From Linnemannia hyalina (Eukaryota; Mortierellomycota; Mortierellomycetes; Mortierellales; Mortierellaceae): a stretch of 64,000 nucleotides of DNA. The stretch lies in NCBI GenBank assembly GCA_019671135.1, contig JAHRHY010000009.1, positions 496,001 to 560,000 of the forward strand. The letters are read 5' to 3'. The notes beneath the pieces were generated by a model, which saw only the letters and a program-made list of their open reading frames with translations, was not told where the DNA came from and made no database searches. Shown in pieces: positions 45,851 to 58,764 of this stretch (position 1 is the first letter of the stretch; each line of letters starts with the position of its first letter). A program made the position numbers and the translations under genes.

Positions 45851-47081
45851 GGTTGAGGATGAGTGGTGTGAAGAAGGAAAGATGGTTAAAGTCTGAGAAT
45901 TGCGGGGAAAGGGCGACTTTTTATTCACCACTGTCGTCTCTCTCTGAACGTTCGCCCCTCTTGCCTTGCCTAGACTTGCAATCATTTGTGCGTAGTGTGT
46001 GCCTGAGTGGAAACTGATTCGATTTCGAGAAGGGAAAAGTCGGGTACAAGCCACCCGCTGTTGGTTGATTGGTTGGGGGAGAGGAAGAAGAGTACTCGAT
46101 CGCGATTGCTTCACTTTTGGTGGCAAGGTGGATGATTAGACTCAGCTAGAAGACAAAGTTCTCTATGTGAACATGAACATGTATGTTGAAGTGTGTGCGT
46201 TGTGGATATAAATATGATTATGGATGTGGATATGAATGCGAGGTGTAATGCGAGGTGTGCATGTGCCCTGATAAAGTGGAACAAAGGCGAAAAGAGGCAG
46301 GTTCTACTCTCATTCAGCATGGTCGAAAAGGAGAGCGCACAAAAGAAAAGAAGAAGAAAAAGATGGAAGCAAAGGAAATCAAACAGATGGGACAGGCACA
46401 AGAGAACAAGAGCGACGACACGACGACGCACGCGATAGAAAGGTAGGAGACAGATGTGGGATTACACCATGCTCCTAGAAGTAAACAGCGAAAAATAAGA
46501 GCAAAAAAACGAGTTGCGAAGTGAGCACCTGGAAAATAGGACCGACTGACCAACAGGGGAGGGATAAACTCAAGGTCCACGTTTTCTTTCTCTAGAATGC
46601 ATCATGCCTTTCATGCCTTTGGCTATGCAAGGAAACAAGAAGAGAGGAAGAGCGTAAGAGAGAGCATAAGGGAATGAATGAGGAATGCTACAGGCATATT
46701 TTTCTTCAGGATGTGTGATGATATTCGATGTTCACAAGAAGCACATGTAGGCTAAAACACTTGCTGCCTCAAGCGAAGGGAACAATTTCCATCTCCCTAT
46801 CTCCCTTGCAGGGAGACGGGTGACTCGTGCCCACCTTCAACTCTTTTCCATATCCCGCCCTTTTTTTGTTCCTCTCTCTCTCTCTCTTTCTCTCTTCCTC
46901 TCTTCTTTTCTTCTTCTCCCCTCCTTCTGTCATCATCCTCGCCAGCATCCACCACTCCCCCTCCTTCCCTTTCTATTATTTTTTCCTTATTTTTTGTATT
47001 CCTTTGTCATTTTGCTCTGTGACATTCACCTCGCATCGAAACATCATCCTCTTTACATCTCTATTTTAACGCACATCAGCC
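45851..47081. other. Divergent promoter region, fumarase and SAPS gene
   Basis: About 1.2 kb between the two starts, with a C/T-rich stretch 46850-46990 ahead of the SAPS gene. No gene supported. Confidence 0.45.
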
Positions 47082-48185
47082 ATGTACTGGAGATTCGGAC
47101 ACCAAAACACATCCGTCATCGAACACCTCCTCGAGTCTGGAAACGTCTCTCTCGAGGAGCTCCTCGAACAGGATGATCTTATTCAGGAATGCAAGGCACA
47201 GAACCCAAGGCTTATCGAATAGTAAATACCTCCTCACTTTGTTGCTACTTCGCTTCTGTACACGCTTCTACACCCAAACAACCGAGCAAACCGTAAAGAT
47301 TGGCACGACGAGCTTGCTTTCATGCCAGGCTCTTTTTTTGCCTTGTCCTGGGAGTTTGTCGGCACGACTTTACTCACAGGGACGAAACCTGATGGAGAAA
47401 ACAAAAGAAGCTCGGGGTGTAGTCGAGACTGGAAGGAAAAGCTTACGACCCACCAACTCACGGACAAGGAGGAGAGAGTGTGGATGGGCACACCATATCC
47501 AGGAGTTTTCGTTGGACAGGGGAAGACATAGTGACCTTCCACCGCACCACTTACACTCGCGAACGATTCATTCGACCAGAATCGACTCTTCGTCAACTTG
47601 ACTTCGCAGCTGGATCGCTTTCACATTGGCTCTGTTCGACTGCTCATCAGAAAAAGACGAATGGACCTTGGCAAAAAAACATCGCCGCCATCTTGTCAAC
47701 CTCTTTCTTTACCAGAGTTGTTGTTCTCACTCTCTCACACGAGCAAGAATAATAAAGACGCCCCTGACCTGACACAGTTTTTTTCCTTTTTGCTTTTTGT
47801 ATTGTCAATAGCCTGCGCGAACCCAATGTTCTTCGACAGCTGCTGGGTTATATCATCAGCGACGACCTCGAAGACCGTGCACGGTTCAAGTAAGTCAGTC
47901 GAGCAAAAAGGATGGATCGATGGCATGACAGGACATAAGGCACGCTTGTTTTTTTTTACTGCGACAGCTTACGTGGGCTGGCATTACCAGTGTTGGAATA
48001 TCAACAAGGAGACAGTCGACACAGAACCAACCCGAGCCAATGTTTACAGAGATCCGCTACCTCTCACCAGGCCTCGGCACTGTCAACTCGATTGAACAAG
48101 GATCCGGCTCTAGACCTCTTTTTCTTTGCTTTTCTATTTGGTCGCACCAGTTTACTTGGCGATCACAAGATGCACACAGATTACG

Positions 48186-48217
<32 letters not shown>

Positions 48218-51200
48218 ACACGATGCACATGGACGAACAGGACAATAGAAAAGTTGAAGCAGGATTATTCCCAGAGGGGTAGGCGTGTGGGTGGGCGAAC
48301 AAGACTGGATCAGGAGCCTATATAAGAAGGGTGGGGCTGTTAAAGTGCGAGCAAAGCTGAATTAGACTTCCTTGTTCAAGGATGAGTGGCTGAGCGAGAG
48401 GCGAGCAGGCGTCATTTTCCACGCCAAGAAGGAGACTAACATGTTGCTATGACCGCTTTTACTTTCTCTTGGTGGAATAGATACCCATTTATCGCCTGTG
48501 AGGTCATTGCTTGTGAGGTCTGGGGAATCTTTGAATCTGCGTTGTCGAATATTGATATGCTCGAAAAGTTTTGGGAGTTTCTCGACCGCCCTCCTCCTTT
48601 GAACCCCGTGCAGGCTAGCTACTTTGCCAAAGTCATCGGCGTCTTTTTGATGAAGAAAACTGGAGATGTAAGCCCTACAGGAACTTTTGGCTGCCTCGGT
48701 ACGCCTGGAGCTCTGCGAGAGTATACAACAAGAAAGAAGAGGTGTCAGATCTGACCTAAACCTACTTTTCCCCATTCTAGATGCTTCAATTTATCAAATC
48801 ACGACCTGAAGTGGTTCCCAAGTTGTTGCTTCATATGTCGACTTCGTCCATCATGGATCTCTTGCTCAAGATCATCAGCATGGAGGAGTCACCCGAGGGC
48901 AAAGGAACAGTTCAGGTACACTTTTCAGATTGTCATCAGGAACAGGTTCTTGACACGAAATCGGCATGTCTGATCTCAATACTGATCTCTCTTTTGCTTT
49001 CTTTTGTCGATTGTAATAGTGGTTGAGCGAGCAAGGATTGATGCCATGGCTTGTCAACCGTCTCGACCCCAACTTTGATGCGGAGGTAATTATTTTTTGG
49101 AGCACTTTACTGTGGCCATGCAGCAGATGTCAGTCATTCAACTCGCAATCATACTGAATAATTTTCATTAATTGATACATAGGTTCATTCCGTTGCGTCG
49201 CAAGTTTTGCTGGACATTATTGCAATCTCACAATCGTCTCACCCTGAGCAGCCTTCCATTGGAACCAATGTTTTGATTGACGAGCTGAAGAGTGAGGTCA
49301 TAGTAACAAAGCTGGTTGGATTCATGCTGGATAGAACTGCTCCTCACTCGACGTCGACACTTATCAACGGTGTCACCATTTTTATCGAACTGATCCGCAG
49401 AAACAACAGGTACAAGAGAATTGCCACTGCCTTTGGCGTTTCATCACTACACGACGTCCATGAACTAATATAGCACTGCGCTTGCACTTCACCCTGCTAG
49501 TGATTATGATGTTGAGCCGCTTCCCCCAAATTCGAACGAGACTATCCGCGAAGCTGTGGATTTGAGCGACCTGTTGAAGGTTTTGGCTGCCAGGATCGAG
49601 GATTTCAAGGACCTTCTTGTCGTTCCAAGATCAGTTGTAGGTGGTTTCAACAGGACGCTATGGATGCAACTACACCAACTAATACTATGAGACACGTGCT
49701 AATCAATGTACGTCTTGTCCAACAATCATAGACTGGTCCTATTGCCACATCCATCGGAAACCAGACTCCCTTGGGATTCGAGCGTCTCAAGATTTGCGAG
49801 ATGTTTGCTGAACTTCTCCACTGCTCTAACATGGCTGTTTTGAACTCGCGCCCCATCATCTCTGTCTCTCCCGACGGCACTGTCAGGGTACCGACAGTCA
49901 CGGCCGAGCAGTCGTTCCTTCACCAGTCTCAACACGTCAAGGAGGAGGTGGAGGCTGCCAGGGCTGCAAATGGAGCCGAATCGAACAAGGAGAGCGAGGA
50001 CGAGTCCAAGGAGACAAAGGTGGCTGATGAGGCGCCAAAGGAGGCGCCAGCTTCTGAGGAGAAGAAACCCGAGGAGACTAAGACTGAGGAAACTAAGGTT
50101 GAGGAGACCAAGACTGAGGGCACTAAGACTGAGGAGACTAAGACTGAGGCAGTTGCTGAGACTAAAGGCGACGCAGAGTTATCCGAGGATGATGCCGCTG
50201 CTTTGGCTGTAGACGATCAGGCTACTCCCAGAGCATCCCCCCCACCAGGCGCTTCTTCGACCCTCACCAGCTCTAGTGCGGCCACCCTTGGATCCTCTCA
50301 CCCACTGGAAAACGAAGTCATGATTCCCGTTGGCGACTTCTTGAAGATGCAGTTTGTCGATCACCGCATCATTCCCACCTGCTTTGACCTCTTTTTCCAG
50401 TTCCCATGGAACAACTTCCTTCACACTGTTGTGTACGACATGGTCCATCAGGTGTTCCACCGCCCCATGGGTGACATTGGACGTCCTGATATGAACGGAA
50501 CCTACATTCCTCCCAAGGCGGACCAAGGTATCAAGGAGGGCTGGAACAGGCGTTTGACGATTTCCATCTTCAAGGACGGACAGCTCACCAAGCGCATCAC
50601 CGACGCCCAGCGCCTCTGTGACTACGAGTGGTAAGCTACTGCCTATTGACATTCTTGTTTCATGTTCTCTTCATCTGTATTGAAACTGACTGGTTACTCT
50701 TGTTTTGTGATTGAAAATAGTGCTCAGCCAAAGGGTGTTCGTCTGGGATACATGGGACACTTGACATACATTGCGGACGAAACTGTCAAGTTACTGGAGC
50801 TCTACTCGCAGACGTCCTTGCTGCCCATGCTCTACGAGTTTATCGATCTCGAGGACTGGTGGAACTATGTTTCCAAGGTGTTGAAGGAGACCAAGGAGCG
50901 TGATGCACAGGTTTTGGGAGGATCGCGCCCCAATATCATTGAGTCTCATCCATCTGGCATGGACGATGGCAACGATGACGACTTTTTGGACGATGGTGGA
51001 GATAACTATGGCAGCAACAACAGCTTCCTCGGTGGAGATGGAGGTGGCGGACAAGAAGGCGATGTCGGCAGCGATCAGGTAACGGCTCGTCACATAATTT
51101 GAAGGCATTTGAGCTGTGCTCGTAATGGCGGCGACTACGTTTTCTAACAGGTCTCTTCATTTCCTTTTCAACTCTCTACTAGTTTGCGCGTTATTTGAGC

Positions 51201-52275
51201 CAGCAGATTACGAACAACCTCCCTGACAAGTTTGGATCATCGGACGAGGATGAAGATGACGAGGAGGGCAACTGGATCGGAGAGTACGGCGCTGATAGCG
51301 ACTTTGAGCGTCGCCGTGCTGCAGCTGCTGCCAACACACTTGAGGATCCCTTTGGCAACCACCATGCTATGGACTTTGACGACAGCGACGATGACGAAGG
51401 TGTCGACGAGGAAGCATGGAACTCTCCCGTAAGTTTTGATTTGATGTCTCTGTTGCTCATATGCGTAACATTGGTATGGTGAACAGAAGGGACTCTATAC
51501 TGACCCTATCTTTTCTTTCCCTGATCGAAAAAAGTGGCCCAACTCGTTCGGTGATGCCAAGGTGTCTGAGCTTGGTGCGACTCAGTTCAGTGCCACGCTG
51601 ACGGACTGGTCTGAGGATTTCCAGGATGGCTTCACAGAGTTCAAGACTGGAGATTCAAGTGGTGATGGCAAGGATGAGTTTGATTTCCCACCGTTCAGCG
51701 TAGACACCCAGGGCGCGACTATAGCTACTACTACAACAACAAACACTGATACCCCTGCCTCTGGAGACGCCGATCCTTTTGGCGATGAGACGGCAGACCC
51801 ATTTACGACCGTTGCCGCTCCTACATCAACAACTACAACAGAGTCAGCACCTGTTCAGGAGAGCAAGGAATTCGAGGCGAAGGATCAGAAGAAGGTTGAG
51901 ATGGAGGCCGTAAAACTTGCACCCAAGGTTCATGAAACGCCCGTTATTGAGTCTCAGGAGGAGCCTACAATGAAGAAGACAACGGAGGAGAAGAAGGAAG
52001 ACAAGAAGGACGAGGAGGAGAAGGGAATGACCGCACCTGAGGTGGAGATGGAGCCTGTGCCGTTGTTGGATTCATCAGCACCCAAGCTGGAGACGACGGT
52101 GTCTTCCGATGATTCTGATCTTCCCAAGGCCTCTTCTACATCCCCAGCAGCGGCGACGACCACAACCACAGCTACTCCATCTACTACGGTCAAGACAAGT
52201 GAAAGTGCAAAGGAAGATGTGGCTTCGAGCGAGCTGGCGAAGAAGGTTGAGGGATTGGAGCTGAATGATAAGTGA
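47082..52275 (+). CDS. SAPS-family phosphatase regulatory subunit (Sit4/PP6-associated)
   Basis: Eleven exons (47082-47221, 47812-47889, 48481-48667, 48781-48915, 49020-49085, 49183-49409, 49501-49636, 49732-50630, 50721-51078, 51183-51428, 51535-52275) join in phase into 1070 residues. SAPS proteins bind the catalytic subunit Sit4/PP6 and direct it in G1 progression and nutrient signalling. The N-terminus MYWRFGHQNTSVIEHLLE and the helical repeats LREPNVLRQLLGYII, YPFIACEVIACEVWGIF and LVNRLDPNFDAEVHSVASQV are characteristic. A low-complexity KTEETK insertion (residues about 415-450) interrupts the domain before the conserved DYECAQPKGVRLGYMGHLT. The C-terminal third is acidic and Thr/Lys-rich, probably disordered. 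Exon 6 to 7 was placed at the acceptor CTGCTAG to restore the conserved NNSDYDVEP. Intron 2 holds a (CA)n repeat. Confidence 0.93.
48186..48210. repeat. (CA)n microsatellite in intron 2 of the SAPS gene
   Basis: About 12 CA units, followed by GCACACAACAC; entirely within the second intron. Confidence 0.8.
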
Positions 52276-52932
52276 ACACCACTCCAAAAGAAAGCGCGCA
52301 GCGAGGAGAATATAATCATAGATGACCATTGAATAAATATATAAAGCTAAAGGGATGACAGCTATCAGAAGGAGATGATTGGTGGAAACTCTATCTCTTC
52401 GGAAGATATCACGTGTTGTCTGTGGCTGCGGGTGCGCTTGAAGGGTGCGAAAGGATGCTTTTGTTCTGGGCAATAGTGAAGTGGCAAGAGGGGATGAGGT
52501 TAAAGAAAAGGTTTCAAGCAACAATAAGGTCAATGGTCCAATGGTCATGGGATATTAAGGATAGATGAAGAAAGGAAGGTGGTGGACGAAGCAAAGGGAG
52601 GATCCGGAAGGGATGTACGGCAGGGAGACACTGTAGGAAGTAACGTTTTGTCGGCCAAGCAGGAAAGTAGGACCTTCAGATAAGCCCGCTAATGTGAGTA
52701 AGAAGGGTATTTATCAGCACCGAAAAAGACCGACTTTTTTTCTTTTTTTTTTGGCTCTTCCACATTCACAACGCATTGCGATCTCTTTTTTTCTTTCTTC
52801 CCTTCACATCCACACATCCTCCTTCCACTCCTCCCTTTTTTGTTCTCTTTCCATACTCGGCACCGAACGACAACGACACTACCACCACCAACACTCTCTC
52901 TTCACACTCTCCCCTCTCTTCAATTTACAGCC
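52276..52932. other. Spacer before Dre2
   Basis: 3' flank of the SAPS gene, then a C/T-rich leader from about 52735 up to the ATG at 52933. No gene. Confidence 0.5.
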
Positions 52933-54553
52933 ATGGCCCCAGTTGCTACATCTGCTCTCGTCAGTCAAGGTCACAAGGTCCTCCTCGTCGGAACTGCCTC
53001 CGCCTCTCCTTCGGACCTGACCCAAGCCAGAGACTCTATCATCTCTACTGTCGGCACCCAGGGCTCCGTCAATTTTGAACAGTTCGACCGCCTCGCCACC
53101 AGTACGCCCCCTTCTTTTTTTGCTTCTCTTTGCTTTGTTGTTTATGCTGTTTGCTGGCCAATACCAATAGCTCGCCTCCGCACTTCTCGTTGAACCCATT
53201 TATTTATTCCCTCGACCTTTATTTTATTACTTCACAAATAGTCCCCTTGCCCGCTTCCACATACAACACCATTGTCACAGGAGGAATCGCCCCCTCGGCA
53301 TATCAACACTCGTCCGCAGTTTTGGCGGCCCTCGCAAAGACTCTCTTGCCTGGCGGTGGATTGTCGCTCACAGAACCCGTATTCTCCGCGACAGCTAGAG
53401 CCTCGGGTAGTTTGCCCGCTTCGTTGACGCAGGTGTTGGAGAGGTCGGTAGCGGATTTGGTTTCGACGTTGAAGATCTCGGGATTTGTTGAGGTCACGGT
53501 TGTGGGCCAGAGACAGGCTTCTGAAAAGGAGGTTGAGGGTTTGCTCAAGGTTTGGGGTGTTGAGGGTGTTTCTGTTGCTGCGCTTGATGGACAGATCGAG
53601 CTGGTCGAGGTAAGGAAAATTGTAGAACTTTGCGCATACGCACACTTATGATATACACAGAAAGAGGGCGTAAAAGGGGGAGGATACGAAGCAGATGGAG
53701 GGAAAAGGGAGATGAGAGAAAAAGGAAAGAGGATGCCGAGGTCATAAGTGAGATTAATTGTGTCAGCAATTTTTTTTACTTTGGTGCTCGGTGGCAATGC
53801 TATGTAGTCATTTGTTGTTTTGTCTGCGCTTTTTTCCTGTTTGATCTGTGTGGTTCGATCTACTATGACGAGAGAAGGAGACTAACAAACAACCATCTAC
53901 TTTATGTCTTGTCGGATCGTGAAAAATTCATCTTTCTTTTTTCTCACCATCTTTAGATCTCGGCAAAGAAGCCTGCATACGAATTAGGCGCTGCTGCTGC
54001 ATTGCCTTGGGCTCGCAAGAAGGCCGCCCCTGCTCCCGCTGCAAAGCCTGCCGTCCCTGCCCCTTCAGTCAAGAAAACTGCTGTCTGGACCATCTCTGCC
54101 AACGACGACGATGACGAGGATGCAGAACTTGAGGACGAGGACGATCTCTTGGATGCCATAGATCTTGTCAAGCCCACCAAGGAACAGCTCGCAGCACCCG
54201 AGTGTGGACCCAACAGTCTCAAGAAGAAGAAGTGCAAGAACTGCAGCTGTGGCATGGAAGAAGAGGAAGAAGAGGAGGTGGAAGTTACATCAGCCGCCAT
54301 GGATGTGGATACATCATCAGCAGGACCTGTCCCTCAGGAGGCGATTGTTTCATCGAACGCCAACCGGTGGAAGGAGTCTGCGATCACAGAGGTTGTCCCA
54401 AAGGCACTGCAGCCCAAGTCGTCGTGTGGAAACTGTTATCTTGGAGATGCATTCCGATGCGGCTCTTGCCCCTACACTGGAATGCCTGCTTTCCAGCCCG
54501 GTGAGAAGGTTCAGCTCGGCGGCAGCATGCTCAAGGACGACATTGACTTTTAA
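52933..54553 (+). CDS. DRE2: Dre2/anamorsin (CIAPIN1), cytosolic Fe-S assembly factor
   Basis: Exons 52933-53101, 53242-53609 and 53957-54553 join in phase into 377 residues. Dre2 receives electrons from Tah18 and passes them to the cytosolic iron-sulfur assembly machinery. The N-terminal domain (residues 1-150) is the degenerate methyltransferase-like fold, then comes an acidic linker ([14 protein letters not shown]). The C-terminus has both cluster motifs: Cys262, Cys272, Cys275 and Cys277 ([16 protein letters not shown]), and the twin CX2C at Cys336/Cys339 and Cys347/Cys350 ([15 protein letters not shown]), followed by [14 protein letters not shown]. Both introns are GT-AG; the second is 347 nt. 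The gene lies in the same orientation as the SAPS gene, 658 bases downstream of it. Confidence 0.97.
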
Positions 54554-55690
54554 GCGACATGAGTCGATTCGATGACTTTCTTGTCCAGTTCACGCTCTTT
54601 TTCTTTTTTTTTCCTACTATGTACACCACAATACTCCTGCAACAACAACAAACGCCAGCCAAATAAATAACTAAACTATATGGCCAAAGAACATTCATTT
54701 GATTGAAGGGTGAACACGTCAGGCTTTTCCCACTCAACGGACAGGACCTCTTCTGGAGAGTCTGTCCAACAATCTACTATCTAGCGAGAAGAATATACGC
54801 GTCCAAAACATACATGCACCCTTATTCTTTTATCTAGGGCTACTACTCTCTCTCTCTCTTTCTCTCTCTCCTTGTCGCCCCACGAAGCGAGGATGACCCA
54901 TCAAATCAAGCTTTGGAACCCCCCTTCCCAATCTTCATACCCAATGTACACCTCACCCACACCTTTCATACATCTTCAGAACCCCTTTGCTACTTCCCCT
55001 GCATGTTTCAAGTAAGAAAAAAAAGTGGAGCCGGTTCGGTTGATGCTTGATGAGGGAGGACACGAAAAATAACTGTCCCTGTAACGATGTATCTTTTTTT
55101 TTCAGTCAACAGTCCTACATGTAGCTCTGCGGATGGTATATCGAGCTACATTATCAATTTCTCGGTAGCGCCCCCCGCCCCCTGCGTTGTTCCATGCCTG
55201 CATGAACTTGGGGGGAAAAAAACTAGGAGGTGTGGCAGCGAGGTGTTACTTTACTGAACCCATGAGCTACATGTACGACAATCGTATACATTGCAATTGG
55301 TGATTTAATTTCACTCGATCCGATGTGTGCAAAAGCGATGCCTGGTAAAACACTCTATTGCCGGGTAACTGGTATCCCAGCTTTGTTGTCCCCCCTCCTC
55401 CTCCTCTTCCTCCTCCCCTTACCTAGCCTCGCATTTTTTTTTCGTGTTTTGTTGGTCGGCACCTTGCATTCGAACCTGGATCTGGTATAAAAAAGGTCGA
55501 TCCTCGCCCTAATTTTTTGTCACTCATCGCCTCTCTCTCTCTCATCTTCTCTCTCACACACACATATAAACAAACAGACATACATCCACAAACACATTCA
55601 CTCTTTACACTCACCTTCAACACCCTGTCATAGCTTTCTCTTCATCCAAAAAAAAAAAAAAAGCAACAACAGCAATCCCGTATCCAAGTC
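54554..55690. other. Spacer before the first CAP gene
   Basis: Non-coding. Contains CATGTAGCTC at 55118-55127 and its reverse complement GAGCTACATG at 55264-55273, a CT-repeat (54847-54870), and a C/T-rich leader after the TATA box. Confidence 0.5.
55486..55495 (+). promoter_or_regulatory. TATA box of the first CAP gene
   Basis: TATAAAAAAG, 205 bases before the ATG at 55691; the other two CAP genes have TATA boxes 187 and 208 bases before their starts. Confidence 0.6.
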
Positions 55691-57219
55691 ATGGTCAAGT
55701 TCATGTCCTTATTCGTCGCAACCGCGATAGTCCTTGCCGCCTCAGCCTCAGCCCAGACCAGTGCTCCTCCTCTCAAGTTCTCGGCGCTCGATTTCCCTAA
55801 CGATGACCAGCCCTCTGACGGCGGCGACTGGGATGGTGGTGACGGCCAGCCTGAGTGGCCTGGTGGCGACGATGGCAATGGAGATGGAGGAGAACAGCCT
55901 GAATGGCCTGGTGAAGACGATGGTGAAGATGAAGGAGGAGTGCAACCTGGGTGGCCTGGTGACAACGGTGGAAACGGAGGGCAGCCGAATTGGCCTGGTC
56001 AACCTGGTGGTGATGACGGTAGTGGTGGCGATGGAGGAGGGTGGCCTGGTCAGCCCGGTGGTGGCGATGATGGTGATGACGGCGGTCAACCTGACTGGCC
56101 GGGTCAGCCTGGGGATGGCGATGAAGGTGGCGATGGTGGTGGCGATGCTGGTGATGATGACGGTCTACCGGACTGGCCTGATCAACCAGGAGATGGCGAT
56201 GAAGGTGGCGACGGTGGCGACGATGGTGGCGATGGTGGCGACGATGGTGGCGATGGTGGCGATGGTGGTGATGATGGTGGTGATGATGACGGTCTACCAG
56301 ACTGGCCTGGTCAACCTGGAGATGGCGATGAAGGTGGAGATGACGGCGGTGATGACGGTGGTCAGCCAGACCAACCTGGAGATGGCGATGAAGGTGGAGA
56401 TGATGGCGGTGATGACGGTGGTAAGCCAGACCAACCTGGCGGTGGCGATGGTGGTGATGATGACGGTCTACCGGACTGGCCTGATCAACCAGGAGATGGC
56501 GACGATGGTGGCGATGGTGGCGACGATGGTGGTGATGATGGCAGTCAGCCAGATCAACCTGGAGATGGCGATGAAGGTGGCGATGGTGGCGATGGTGGCG
56601 ACGATGGTGGTGATGGTGGCGGTCAACCAGATCAACCCGGTGGCGGCGACGGTGGAGATGGTGGCGATGGCAGCGGTGACCAGCAATCGATCCTGCAAAC
56701 CCACAATGACTACCGCGCTCGCCATGGTGCTTCTCCTCTTACCTGGGACAATACCCTTGCGCAGTTTGGAAGCAACTGGCTCCAGCAGCGGTGTCAGATG
56801 CAACACAGCGGCGGCAAGGTACGACATCCTCGATATGTGAACGAATGTTCTCCTTAATACTACACAATTGTGTTTGAAACCAATGAGCTAACCTTCCTCT
56901 CTTTTTTTACACGCAATCTCCCTATCGAATATAGTACGGAGAGAACTTGGCGGCCGGCTACAAGGACTTCAAGACCGGTATTGACGCTTGGTACAACGAA
57001 GCCAGCAAGTACAACTATGGCAGCGGAGGTTTTTCGAGCGCCACTGGCCATTTCACGCAGGTCGTCTGGAAGGGGACGAAAAGAGTTGGGTGTGCGAAGA
57101 GGTTCTGCCCTGGATCCAATTGGACGGTTTATATCTGCAACTATGATCCTCCTGGTAATGTGCAGGGCCAGTACCAGGAGAACGTGTCGCCTCCCTCCGG
57201 CGGTCGTGGTCGCAAATAA
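55691..57219 (+). CDS. Secreted CAP/PR-1 protein with long Gly/Asp-rich repeat domain
   Basis: Exons 55691-56818 and 56935-57219 join in phase 0 into 470 residues. Residues 1-21 are a signal peptide (MVKFMSLFVATAIVLAASAS). Residues about 38-330 are repeats rich in Gly, Asp, Gln and Pro, with units such as QPDQPGDGDEGGDGG and GLPDWPDQPGD. The CAP domain follows: HNDYRARHGASPLTWDNT, then in exon 2 YGENLAAGYKDF, the signature GHFTQVVWK with VGCAKRFC, and YICNYDPPGN. CAP proteins (yeast Pry1, plant PR-1) bind sterols and fatty acids outside the cell. The His and Glu of the cavity are present. The exon boundary is at the same point (GGK/YGEN) as in its two neighbours. The acidic repeat region, absent from them, could bind cations or act as a spacer in the wall. 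Confidence 0.9.
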
Positions 57220-58764
57220 GGAGAGAGGGATGTTGTGGAGACGAGGGGCGTGAGGGATAGTACAGAGAATGCTTTCCTTTTTTTTTTGTATTCTTCTCCT
57301 TTCATAGTTGTTGAATGATTGCTACGCGGGCGAAGCACCATCACAATTCAACAACACATTTGTTTGCAAATAAAAATTATATCTGTGAAAAGGGAGTTAC
57401 TTTTACCCTAATCTCCAACATCTGCTCTTGGAAACAAATGTTCTCTATTTTTTATTGGAGCGAAGTAATGATCCTTCCATCCCATGAAGGTAGGGGGAAA
57501 AGTGGAGTCATTCATCAGGGGAAGGTAAATGGCACCATTGTCGAAGGTACATTTGAGTTGATTGAAGGTTGCTCATTTTACTCTTAATTATTGCTCTGAA
57601 ATCAGAAAAAAGGGAGCCCCTACCTGATTCACCGTTCGATCATGATGCACTCTCTCGAGCCCCCCTCACCCCTTTATTTGACTTCGTTGTTGTTTTGTGG
57701 TCGCGTCCTGACGAAGCACCCATCAAAGCAAAAAGGGTCCCATAGAACCAATACGCCCCTCAAAGTTGACAAGAAAACCGTCATCGACATGGCGTCAGGG
57801 ATAGTAATATAAAAATAAATAACAAACGGACCATCAAACGCATCATCTAGGAGCAGCATGTACGCTCCAAAGACGTACATGGCGCCCCTCGTTTTTTTTT
57901 TTTTTTTTTTTTTTTTTTTTCAGGGGTGCATTCATTTCAACTCTCTCTCCTACTCGACATTAACATCCGTAGGTCCCATTGGATCGGAGAAAAGACCCTG
58001 TCACTCATATCGTACATCTGCGCATCAAATTGCCTACTAGCTCCTTTTCTTTTAGGTGACCATGAGAGCTACATGTCGGTAAATTGAACAAATCCTTTCC
58101 TTTCAGGATGTACCACTTCTTTCACAAATCAATGCAGACATTTTCCCTTCAAATTACTATTATCCTCGTGGTCATGTAGCTCTTGCTTTTGTTCGCCATG
58201 TTCGCAGCCTAGATGTGGCCATAGTTGAAAGTGGACTTTCTTTTTAGGCCACAACTTTAATTGCGTTCATCTCAACTGAACCCCGCGCACCGGATACGAA
58301 AAACGTTGTACATTGCATATTGGGGCAAGTTTGTCTAGAGTCGATAGGTTGAGCTCCATTCCCTTACAGGCGGTAGGTTTGTTTGTGTTTCGTCAGAGAT
58401 AGTGTACAACGCTGAAAAGGTAGGCTGTCATGTTGTTTGTTTTGTCGCGCTCGGCGAATGAAAGATAAGAGCTTGTTCCGGGAATCTTGGTTGTCACCCA
58501 TTATCGCCGTCTCTCGCCTATGTCTTCCGCTTGATGGTAGCTCATGAAGGGTGTTGGGATATATGTATTGAAACTTGTATAAAAAGATCGACCACTGCCA
58601 GATTATTATTTTCTCTATCGCCACTCACTTTCACAACTTCCCTCTCTTTCAAGACCCTCTACAGCTTTCTACAAGCACAAAAAACAACAAACTCTCCCTG
58701 CTACGCAACCCTCCCCTCCCCTCTACAGCAAACCCCACACCAAACCATCCCATCGCACTCCACC
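57220..58764. other. Spacer between first and second CAP genes
   Basis: Non-coding. Holds a T29 run (57892-57920), GAGCTACATG at 58066-58075 and its reverse complement CATGTAGCTC at 58173-58182, and a leader after the TATA box at 58578. Confidence 0.5.
58578..58586 (+). promoter_or_regulatory. TATA box of the second CAP gene
   Basis: TATAAAAAG, 187 bases before the ATG at 58765. Confidence 0.6.
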
